In this document: positions 56,555 through 64,000 of the stretch, piece by piece
Layout of the letters: every line of letters starts with the position of its first letter
Position numbering within the stretch: position 1 is the first letter of the stretch
Assembly: GCA_900470095.1 (NCBI GenBank)
Contig: UBZM01000058.1
Coordinates: 19,666 to 83,665, forward strand
Source: Hyphomicrobiales bacterium
GTDB lineage: Bacteria > Pseudomonadota > Alphaproteobacteria > Rhizobiales > Beijerinckiaceae
Direction of reading: 5' to 3'
Length of the DNA: 64,000 bases
Notes under the pieces: model-generated
What the model saw: only the letters and a program-made list of their open reading frames with translations
What the model was told of the DNA's origin: nothing
The model's database searches: none
Position numbers and translations under genes: made by a program

Positions 56555-58042
56555 ATGGCACGACGCGTTCTGGTCGCAGAGTTCATGCATGAGACGAACA
56601 CATTCAGTGTTCAGCTCACCGGGGAAGAGGTCTTTCGCAACGCCGGCCTCTATCTCGACAACGAGATTCCCCCGGCTTTCAGCGGCACGCGGACATCGCT
56701 CGGCGCAGCTTTCGAGGCGGCCGAGAAGTTCGGCTGGAGCCTGACCCATCCGATCGTCGCCCATGCCAATCCCTCAGGTCGCGTCACCGATGCGGCCTTC
56801 GAGCTGTGCGCAGGCAAGATCGTCGCGGCCTGTGCCGGTGTCGATGGCGTGCTGCTGCATCTCCATGGCGCCATGGCGACGGAAAGCTCCGATGACGGCG
56901 AGGGCGAGCTGCTCTCCCGCATCCGGGCCAAGGTCGGCCCCTCCGTGCCGGTCGTCGCGGTGCTCGATCTGCACGCCACGCTCACCCAGCTGATGGCCGA
57001 CAGCGCCAATGCGCTGATCTCCTACCGGACCTATCCGCATATCGACCAGTATGAGCGCACCTGGCAGGCGGCCGAGCTGCTGCAGAAGGCGATGGATGGC
57101 GAGATCACGCCGACCGCCGCCGTCGCCCGCCGGCCGATCCTCTACGCTCTGGATGGCGGCCGCACGACCTCGCCGCCGTTCAAGGAGCTGCTGCGCCGCG
57201 GCGACGAGCTCGAGGCGAAGGGCGAGGCGCTGGTGGTCAGCGTCCAGGCCGGTTTTTCCTCGGCCGACGTGCACGATATCGGCCCCTCCATCGTCGTCAC
57301 CGCCAATGACCGGGAAAAGGCCCAGGCCATCGCCGAAGAGCTGATGGATTATGCCTGGGAGCAGCGGCATTTCTCCTCGATCCATTTCACGCCTGTGGCC
57401 GAAGCCATGGTGAAGGCGAAGAATGGCGAGCGCCAGAACGGCGAGGGGAAGGCCGGCAAGCCGCTGGTGATCTCCGACTATTCCGACAATCCCGGCGCGG
57501 GCGCCTATGGCGACGCCACGAACCTGCTGCGCGCAGTCCTGGCCACCGGCCTGGAGAATGTCGCCTTCCACGCGATCTGCGACGGCGAGGCTGCCCTGCA
57601 GGCGCAGGCTGCCGGCGTCGGCAACACCGTGACGCTGACGCTCGGCGGCAAGGTCGACCCGAGCATGGGCGGCGGCCCGCTCCAAGTCACCGGCCGGGTC
57701 GTCTCGATCACCGACGGTCATTTCATCGCCTATGGCCCGATGGGCGGTGGCGCCTGGCGCAGCTACGGGCTCAGCGTCATGCTGCGCATCGGCGGCGTCG
57801 AGCTCATCATCATCACCCATAACGGCCAGGCGACCGACCTCGCGCAGTTCACCTCGCTCGGCGTCGACCCGACGCGGAAATCGACGGTGATCGTCAAGTC
57901 GATGCAGCATTTCCGGGCCGCCTTCGAGCCGATCGCCCGCGAGGTGGTCGAGGTCGATACCGGCGCGCTGGCGACACGCAACTTCAAGGAGCGCCCCTAC
58001 AAGAGCGTGCGACGGCCGATCTTCCCGCTCGACGACATCTAG
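56555..58042 (+). CDS. M81 family metallopeptidase (MlrC-like)
   Basis: A 495-residue zinc peptidase of the M81 family, named for microcystinase C, which opens peptides derived from microcystin. The N-terminal metal region is VAEFMHETNTFS, followed by VDGVLLHLHGAMATESSDDGEGEL and VVAVLDLHATLTQLMA with more His/Asp ligands; SYRTYPHIDQYERTW is also conserved. The C-terminal MlrC_C part includes SDYSDNPGAGAYGDATNLL. It is the first gene of an operon with an amidohydrolase and a peptide transporter, so it probably works on an imported peptide or modified amino acid. GTATAC lies near 56482 in the upstream region. Confidence 0.9.
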   Translation: MARRVLVAEFMHETNTFSVQLTGEEVFRNAGLYLDNEIPPAFSGTRTSLGAAFEAAEKFGWSLTHPIVAHANPSGRVTDAAFELCAGKIVAACAGVDGVLLHLHGAMATESSDDGEGELLSRIRAKVGPSVPVVAVLDLHATLTQLMADSANALISYRTYPHIDQYERTWQAAELLQKAMDGEITPTAAVARRPILYALDGGRTTSPPFKELLRRGDELEAKGEALVVSVQAGFSSADVHDIGPSIVVTANDREKAQAIAEELMDYAWEQRHFSSIHFTPVAEAMVKAKNGERQNGEGKAGKPLVISDYSDNPGAGAYGDATNLLRAVLATGLENVAFHAICDGEAALQAQAAGVGNTVTLTLGGKVDPSMGGGPLQVTGRVVSITDGHFIAYGPMGGGAWRSYGLSVMLRIGGVELIIITHNGQATDLAQFTSLGVDPTRKSTVIVKSMQHFRAAFEPIAREVVEVDTGALATRNFKERPYKSVRRPIFPLDDI

Positions 58043-58111
58043 CGCCCGGCCGGGGGCTTGGCCTCCGGCGTGACGTTCGGACTAAAGCCCTGACAGGATT
58101 TCGGAGTTTCC

Positions 58112-59776
58112 ATGACGCTCTCCGCTCAAACCCCGGCCAACCGCGCCCGGCCGCAGGCCGATCTCGTCCTCAGGAACGGCCCGATCTGGTGCGGCCGCGA
58201 GGACGGGGTCGTCGAGGCCCTGGCGATCTGGCAGGGCCGGGTGCTCGCCGCCGGCAGCGATGCCGAGATCGCCGGCCTGATCGGCCCGGGCACCAAGGTG
58301 ATCGATCTCGAGGGCCGGCTCGCCACGCCCGGCCTGAACGATTCCCACCTGCATCTCGTCTCGCTCGGCATGACCATGGACTGGGTCGACGCCCGCCCGG
58401 CGGTCGCGCCCGATCTCGCCTCCCTGCTCGATGCCATCGCCAAGCGTGCGGCGGGCACCAAGCCCGGCGACTGGATCCTGTCGCGCGGCTACGACCAGAC
58501 CAAGCTCGACACCGGCCGGCATCCCTATCGCGAGGAGCTCGACCGCGCCGCGCCGAACAACCCGGTCATGCTGATCCGGACCTGCGGCCATGTCTCGATC
58601 TGCAACTCGATGGCACTGGAGCTCGCCGGCATCGACGAGGCCTCGCCGACCCCGCCCGGCGGCCTGATCGAGCAGCAGAACGGCAGGCTCACCGGCATGC
58701 TGGCCGAGAATGCCCGCGCCCCGGTCTGGGCCGCGATTCCGCGCCCGACCGAGGAGGACCTCGTCGCCGGCATCGAGCGCGGCGGCCAATATCTGCTCTC
58801 GCTCGGCATCACCAGCTGCATGGATGCGGCGGTCGGCCAGCGCGGCGCCTTCGGCGAGATTTCCGCCTATCACCGCGCCAAGCGCGACGGACGCCTGCCG
58901 GTGCGCACCTGGCTGACACTGCTCGGCGACGAGGGGCGCTCGGTCGTGCCGCAATGCTACGAGGCCGGCCTGATCTCCGGCACCGGCGACGACATGCTGA
59001 TGGTCGGCGCGGTCAAGCTCTTCCTCGACGGCTCGGCCGGCGGCCGCACCGCCTGGATGAACGCGCCCTATCTCGGCGAGGACAAGACCACCGGCGTGCA
59101 GATGTGCTCGAACGAGGATGTCGAGCGCCAGGTCATGGACGCCCATGTGAAGGGCTACCAGCTCGCCTGCCACGCGATTGGCGATGCCGCGATCGAACAG
59201 CTGATCACCGCCTATGAGAAGGCGCTCGCCGCCCATCCCGATCCGGACCGCCGCCACCGCATCGAGCATTGCGGCTTCTCGACGCCCGAGCAGCACGAAC
59301 GCATGGTCGCGGCCGGCATCTATCCCTGCCCGCAGCAGGTCTTCATCTACGATTTCGGCGACGCCTATGTGAAGGTGCTCGGGCCGGAGCGGGCGCTGTC
59401 GAGCTATCCCTTGCGGACCTGGTTCGATCTCGGCCTGAAGCCGGCGACGGGCAGCGACGCACCGGTCTGCGACCCCAACCCGTTCCCGAATTTCTACACC
59501 ATGCTGACCCGCAAGACCTGGCGCGGCACGGTGATGGACGAGGCCCAGTGCGTCTCGATCGACGAGGCGCTGCAGGCCTATACCGAATTCGGCGCCTTCT
59601 CGCAGAAGCAGGAAGCGGTGAAGGGGCGGCTCGTGCCGGGCTATCTCGCCGACGTTGCCGTGTTCTCACGCAACCTTTTGACCGCAGCGCCCGAAGAGAT
59701 CCTGAAGGACACGCGCTGCGATCTCACCATCCTGAACGGCAAGGTCGTCTTCGACCGCGCCGCGCAGAAAGCCTGA
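58112..59776 (+). CDS. YtcJ-like amidohydrolase
   Basis: A 554-residue amidohydrolase of the YtcJ/NfdA group. Metal motif HxH is in GLNDSHLHLVSLG; GDWILSRGYDQTKLD, the carboxylated-Lys region VGAVKLFLDGSAGGRTAWM, QLACHAIGDAAIEQLI and HRIEHCGF with later His, and TGSDAPVCDPNPF with the catalytic Asp. Such enzymes hydrolyse N-acyl or N-formyl amino compounds or cyclic amides. It follows the M81 gene by 69 bp and precedes the binding-protein gene of a peptide transporter, suggesting a shared uptake and hydrolysis pathway. Confidence 0.88.
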   Translation: MTLSAQTPANRARPQADLVLRNGPIWCGREDGVVEALAIWQGRVLAAGSDAEIAGLIGPGTKVIDLEGRLATPGLNDSHLHLVSLGMTMDWVDARPAVAPDLASLLDAIAKRAAGTKPGDWILSRGYDQTKLDTGRHPYREELDRAAPNNPVMLIRTCGHVSICNSMALELAGIDEASPTPPGGLIEQQNGRLTGMLAENARAPVWAAIPRPTEEDLVAGIERGGQYLLSLGITSCMDAAVGQRGAFGEISAYHRAKRDGRLPVRTWLTLLGDEGRSVVPQCYEAGLISGTGDDMLMVGAVKLFLDGSAGGRTAWMNAPYLGEDKTTGVQMCSNEDVERQVMDAHVKGYQLACHAIGDAAIEQLITAYEKALAAHPDPDRRHRIEHCGFSTPEQHERMVAAGIYPCPQQVFIYDFGDAYVKVLGPERALSSYPLRTWFDLGLKPATGSDAPVCDPNPFPNFYTMLTRKTWRGTVMDEAQCVSIDEALQAYTEFGAFSQKQEAVKGRLVPGYLADVAVFSRNLLTAAPEEILKDTRCDLTILNGKVVFDRAAQKA

Positions 59777-59919
59777 CCGGATAATTGCTCGGGGACAGCC
59801 GGCTAAACGACGGAGACAGACCGGAAAAACCAAGTAAGGTTCCGCACGGGACTGACCGGCGTCGCCCGAAAAGGGGCGGCGCCACCAAAAAATCAACGGT
59901 AAATTTGGGAGGATTTGAC

Positions 59920-61509
59920 GTGTTGAAACGACTGGCTTTGACCACTGCCCTGACGCTGACGATGGCGTTCTCGGCCCAGGCGCAGGAACCGCGCCGCGGC
60001 GGCACGATCCGCTTCACGGCGCCCTATGCCGCATCCTTCGTCAGCAATGACAGCCATGTCTCGAACCAGGTTCAGGACGAAATCTACGGCTACGCGCTGC
60101 ACCGCACGCTCTACAAATGGGACTCGACCAACAACAAGCCGGTGCTGGAACTCGCCAAGAGCGTGACCGCCTCGGCCGACGGCACGGTCCACACCTTCAA
60201 GCTGCGCGACGATGCGCTCTTCCATAACGGCCGCAAGATGACGGCCGACGACATCATCTGGAGCTTCACCCGGCTGATGGATCCCACCAAGAACTATCCC
60301 GGCGCGGCCTATGTCCGGCGCGTCAAGGGCGCCCAGGAGTTCCAGAAGGGCGAGGCCAAGGAAATCTCGGGCCTGAAGAAGATCGATGATTTCACCCTCG
60401 AGATCACGTTGATCGAGAAGGCCGATCCCGGCTTCCTGTTCCGGACCGCGCTGACCTCGATCTTCCCGGCCAAGGAAGCGCAGGAACCCGATTTCTTCAA
60501 CAAGCCGATCGGTCTCGGCCCGTACAAGTTCGTCGAGCATGTTCCGGGTTCGCGCATGGTGCTGGAGCGCTGGGAGAAGTTCTACCAGACCGGCAAGCCC
60601 TATGCCGACAAGGTCGTGATCTCGCCGATGGGCGAGGCGGCTGCCCGCGACATCGCCTTCCGCAACAAGGAGATCGACGTCTCGATCCTGGGACCGACGC
60701 AATATGTCGCCTATCAGGCCGATCCGAACCTGAAGAAGGGCATCCTCGAGGTCGCGGAAGTCTTCACCCGCAACATGGGCATGAACCCGAACTTCAAGCC
60801 CTTCTCCGACAAGCGCGTGCGCCAGGCGATCAACCACGCGATCGACAGCGACCTGATCATCAAGCGCCTCGTCCGTGACAAGGCCTATCGCGCCACCGGC
60901 TGGCTGCCGCTCTCCTCGCCGGCCTATGACAAGGACATGAAGCCCTACGACTTCAATCCCGAGAAGGCGAAGAAGCTCCTGACTGAAGCCGGCTATCCCG
61001 ATGGTTTCGAGTTCGAATGGACCGCGACGCCGAACGAGAGCTGGGGCGTTCCGATCGTCGAGGCGGTGATCCCGATGCTCGCCAAGGTCGGCGTCAAGGT
61101 GAAGGTCAAGCCGGTCGAGGGCTCGGCGCTCGGCGGCATCGTCGCGAAGGGCGACTACCAGGCCTATATCTGGTCGAACACCTCTGGTCCCGATCCGCTG
61201 ACCCAGATGAAGTGCTTCTACTCGCAGACGCCCCAGAGCGCCTGCAACTACACCACCTACAAGAACCCGGCCGTCGACAAGCTGATCGACGAAGCCGCCG
61301 CGACGGACGATGTGGCCAAGCGCATCGACCTGCTGAAGAAGGCCAACGGCATCGTCTATGAAGACGCCCCGGTCTGGTTCTTCAACTACAACAAGGCAGT
61401 CATGGCCTATCAGCCCTGGCTGAAGGGCTTGCAGCCCAACGCGACGGAACTCGCCCTGCAGTATTTCGAGGATCTCTGGGTCGACGCGTCGTCCCCGGCC
61501 GCGAAGTAA
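59920..61509 (+). CDS. Peptide/nickel ABC transporter substrate-binding protein (SBP_bac_5)
   Basis: A 529-residue periplasmic receptor of the DppA/OppA family. The signal peptide is LALTTALTLTMAFSAQAQ. The body has TFKLRDDALFHNGRKMTADDIIWSFTRLMDP (in parts), GLGPYKFVEHVPGS and NMGMNPNFKPFSDKRVRQAINHAID, all family blocks. The GTG at 59920 follows GGGAGGATTTGAC. The next permease gene comes after a 178-bp gap containing hairpins, which may set a higher level for this gene. Confidence 0.92.
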   Translation: MLKRLALTTALTLTMAFSAQAQEPRRGGTIRFTAPYAASFVSNDSHVSNQVQDEIYGYALHRTLYKWDSTNNKPVLELAKSVTASADGTVHTFKLRDDALFHNGRKMTADDIIWSFTRLMDPTKNYPGAAYVRRVKGAQEFQKGEAKEISGLKKIDDFTLEITLIEKADPGFLFRTALTSIFPAKEAQEPDFFNKPIGLGPYKFVEHVPGSRMVLERWEKFYQTGKPYADKVVISPMGEAAARDIAFRNKEIDVSILGPTQYVAYQADPNLKKGILEVAEVFTRNMGMNPNFKPFSDKRVRQAINHAIDSDLIIKRLVRDKAYRATGWLPLSSPAYDKDMKPYDFNPEKAKKLLTEAGYPDGFEFEWTATPNESWGVPIVEAVIPMLAKVGVKVKVKPVEGSALGGIVAKGDYQAYIWSNTSGPDPLTQMKCFYSQTPQSACNYTTYKNPAVDKLIDEAAATDDVAKRIDLLKKANGIVYEDAPVWFFNYNKAVMAYQPWLKGLQPNATELALQYFEDLWVDASSPAAK

Positions 61510-61512
61510 CCT

Positions 61513-61607
61513 GGAGCATCGGCCCGAATAGTGCGAATTTCGGGGAAACCGATGCAAACACAAAGGGTTGGATCATCGGATCGGATACGGTTTCCGGTCC
61601 GATGATC
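61513..61607 (+). repeat. Interspersed two-hairpin repeat, copy 6
   Basis: Module 1: GCATCGG pairs with CCGATGC; module 2: GATCATCGGA (61571-61580) pairs with TCCGATGATC (61598-61607). It is within the operon, between the binding-protein and permease genes, four bases after a stop codon. A third hairpin (61627-61635 with 61646-61654) follows. Confidence 0.82.
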
Positions 61608-61626
61608 TGGAGCGCATCCAAGCCCG

Positions 61627-61654
61627 ACGCCCGGCGGCCTTCACTGCCGGGCGT
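61627..61654 (+). other. Hairpin between binding-protein and permease genes
   Basis: ACGCCCGGC (61627-61635) and GCCGGGCGT (61646-61654) form a 9-bp stem with a 10-base loop and no T-run. It could act as an attenuator or mRNA-stabilising end. Just after it CGCGGCCAGGA is repeated at 61656 and 61670, the second copy containing the permease ribosome binding site. Confidence 0.5.
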
Positions 61655-61687
61655 TCGCGGCCAGGAATCCGCGGCCAGGAGTTCTGC

Positions 61688-62623
61688 ATGCTGTCCTATG
61701 TCTTTCGGCGCCTGCTGCAGGCGATCCCGATTCTGCTCGCTGTCGCGGCGCTGATCTTCCTGCTGTTCAGCGTCATCCCGGGCAGCTTCGCCTCCAGCCA
61801 GATGGCTGACGGGCGCACCGTCATGGATGCGGAAGCCGTCACCCGCATGAACCAGCAATTCGGGCTCGACCAGCCCGTCGCGACGCGGTTCGTGAAATAT
61901 ATCGGGCAATTGGTGACACTCGATCTCGGCACCTCGTTCCGCACCCGCCAGCCGGTCTGGCACCTGATTGCCGAACGTCTCTGGCCGACCCTGCAGCTCG
62001 CCTTCGCCTCGATGCTGTTTGCGATCGCGATCGGTGTTCCCTTGGGCTTCCTGGCGGCGCTGCGGCCGGGCAGCTGGATCGACATGGTCTCGATGGTGGC
62101 GGCCGTCTCCGGCCTCAGCCTGCCGAAGTTCTGGCTCGGCCTGATGCTGATGTATCTCTTCGCGCTGACCTTGGGCTGGCTGCCGAGCTTCGGCTATGGC
62201 GACGGCGCGATGAAGAACCTGATCCTGCCCTCGATCGCGCTTGGCGTCGCGCCGCTCGCCCTGCTGGCGCGCACCACGCGGGCCTCCGTGCTCGAGATCA
62301 TGAATGCCGATTTCGTCCGCACCGCCCGGTCCAAGGGCATGAGCGAGCGCCGTGTCGTGCAGTGGCATCTGGCGCGCAATGCGCTCGTCATCGTGCTCAC
62401 CACGGTTGGCCTGCAATTCGGCTCGGTGATCGGCCAGGCCGTCGTGGTCGAAAAGCTCTTCGCCTGGCCGGGCCTCGGCTCGCTGCTCGTCGACAGCGTC
62501 TCGTTGCGCGATATCCCGGTGGTGCAGGGCTGCATCCTGGTGATCGTGCTGTTCTTCCTGCTGGTCAACATGCTCGTGGACGTTCTCGCCGCGATCATCG
62601 ACCCCCGCATCAGATACACCTGA
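61688..62623 (+). CDS. Dipeptide ABC transporter permease, DppB type
   Basis: A 311-residue inner-membrane permease. It starts MLSYVFRRLLQAIPILLAVAALIFLLF, has DLGTSFRTRQPVWHLIAERLWPTLQLAF (in parts), and the EAA loop as DFVRTARSKGMSERRVVQWHLARNAL that contacts the ATPase. It is the B-type subunit of the Dpp/Opp family. AGGAG before TTCTGC sets the ATG at 61688. Eight bases separate it from the next permease. Confidence 0.94.
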   Translation: MLSYVFRRLLQAIPILLAVAALIFLLFSVIPGSFASSQMADGRTVMDAEAVTRMNQQFGLDQPVATRFVKYIGQLVTLDLGTSFRTRQPVWHLIAERLWPTLQLAFASMLFAIAIGVPLGFLAALRPGSWIDMVSMVAAVSGLSLPKFWLGLMLMYLFALTLGWLPSFGYGDGAMKNLILPSIALGVAPLALLARTTRASVLEIMNADFVRTARSKGMSERRVVQWHLARNALVIVLTTVGLQFGSVIGQAVVVEKLFAWPGLGSLLVDSVSLRDIPVVQGCILVIVLFFLLVNMLVDVLAAIIDPRIRYT

Positions 62624-62631
62624 GGGTGCCG

Positions 62632-63449
62632 ATGAAATTCAGAGCCAATCTCGTGATCGGGGGCGTGCTGTTCGCGGCCGTCGTCGTCGCCGGTACCTTC
62701 GCCCCCTTCCTCGCCCATACCGATCCGGTCATGGACGCCAACCTGATGAATGCCGAGATTCCGCCCGGCAGCGAATTCTGGTTCGGCACCGATGCGCAGG
62801 GGCGTGACATCTACAGCCGCGTGCTGCATGGCGCCCGCATCTCGCTGACGGTCGGCATCGTCTCGCAGCTGATCAACACGGTGATCGGCGTGGCGCTTGG
62901 CCTGTCGGCCGGCTATTGGGGCGGCTGGTGGGACGATCTCGTCAGCGGCCTGACCAACATGATGCTGGCGATCCCCTCGCTGATCTTCGCCCTGGCGATC
63001 ATGGCGATCCTCAGCCCCGGCCTGACCAGCCTCCTGATCGCGCTCGGCCTGACCAACTGGTCTTATACCTGCCGGCTCTCGCGCGCCTCGACGCTCTCGC
63101 TCAAGAACCAGGGCTATGTCCAGGCCGCCAAGGTGCTGGGCTACAGCGATATCCGCATCATGGCGACGCAGATCCTGCCCAACATCCTGGGGCCGATCAT
63201 CGTCATCGGCACGCTCGGCATGGGCGGCGCGGTGCTGGCGGAAGCCGCGCTCTCCTTCCTCGGGCTCGGCATCCGTCCGCCCTTCCCGAGCTGGGGCAGC
63301 ATGCTCTCGGACGCGCGCGACCAGATCACCACGGCACCCTGGATCTCGGTCTTCCCCGGCCTTGCGATCTTCGTCACCGTGCTCGGGCTGAACCTGCTCG
63401 GTGACGGCCTGCGCGACATCCTCGATCCGCAGTCACGGGCGCGACGCGC

Positions 63450-63453
<4 letters not shown>
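62632..63453 (+). CDS. Dipeptide ABC transporter permease, DppC type
   Basis: A 273-residue permease. It has the DppC-type segment WFGTDAQGRDIYSRVLHGARISL, SYTCRLSRASTLSLKNQGYVQAAKVLGYSDIRIM with the EAA-type coupling loop, and LSFLGLGIRPPFPSWGSMLSDAR near the end. It pairs with the preceding DppB-like permease. The stop overlaps the ATPase gene start by four bases (ATGA). Confidence 0.94.

Positions 63454-64000
<547 letters not shown>

Overview
The window is GC-rich, gene-dense chromosomal DNA of an alphaproteobacterium. Gene content and order point to the Hyphomicrobiales (Rhizobiales), probably a Bosea- or Methylobacterium-like lineage. The evidence is the pdxJ-acpS-lepB-rnc-era-recO series, the nrdR-ribD-ribE-ribH-nusB-thiL series, the plsX-fabH-ihfA-merR series, a ldtR/ldtP pair, a Mg-type HemB, a K+-independent H+-pyrophosphatase, DUF2336 and DUF6163 proteins, and interspersed palindromic repeats of the kind common in Rhizobiales. 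The genus is inference. No tRNA, rRNA, CRISPR, prophage, transposase or toxin-antitoxin locus was recognised.

Layout. 1-12.6 kb: a core cluster. rpoZ (cut by the left edge) and a HerA-like ATPase are on the minus strand; pdxJ, acpS, lepB, rnc, era, recO and parC are on the plus strand. Two small accessory blocks interrupt it: a DUF2332 gene plus aquaporin, and a LysR regulator plus tautomerase. 12.6-24.4 kb is mostly minus strand: outer-membrane barrel, DUF2336 protein, PepSY membrane protein, a split UxaA-family dehydratase with an RraA-family protein, Bpt, RDD protein, threonine deaminase coupled to an unusual lipoprotein-LivH permease, and hemB. 24.4-32.7 kb: 3-hydroxyisobutyryl-CoA hydrolase, DUF6163 protein, LdtR and LdtP (peptidoglycan L,D-crosslinking), a decarboxylating dehydrogenase with a Bug-type binding protein and divergent GntR regulator, and nhaA. 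32.8-43 kb: glyA-nrdR-rib-nusB-thiL, an MFS transporter with an AllE-like cupin, and hppA. 43-50.6 kb: DMT exporter, bamE, ubiquinol-cytochrome c chaperone, yceD, plsX-fabH-ihfA-merR, a lipoprotein, a SugE-type SMR exporter and a 55-aa membrane protein. 50.7-54.6 kb: a LysR/DoxX/ring-cleaving dioxygenase/esterase locus resembling Bacillus mhq quinone-detoxification genes. 54.6-64 kb: Lrp regulator divergent from a saccharopine-dehydrogenase-like gene, then an operon of an M81 (MlrC-like) peptidase, a YtcJ-like amidohydrolase and a Dpp/Opp-type peptide ABC importer that runs off the right edge.

Most of the window is ordinary core genome, and I found no convincing wholly new defence or mobile system. 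The observations most worth a second look are: a family of two-hairpin repeats (six copies), two of which appear to supply the stop codon of the neighbouring gene and one of which sits between a binding-protein gene and its permease genes; two perfect 15-bp tandem duplications, one at the lepB/rnc junction; exactly 21-bp-spaced TTGAATCA motifs at two loci; the lipoprotein-LivH fusion; the mhq-like locus; and the M81/amidohydrolase/peptide-transporter operon. Operator-like palindromes lie in the control regions of the GntR, Lrp, LysR and LdtR genes.
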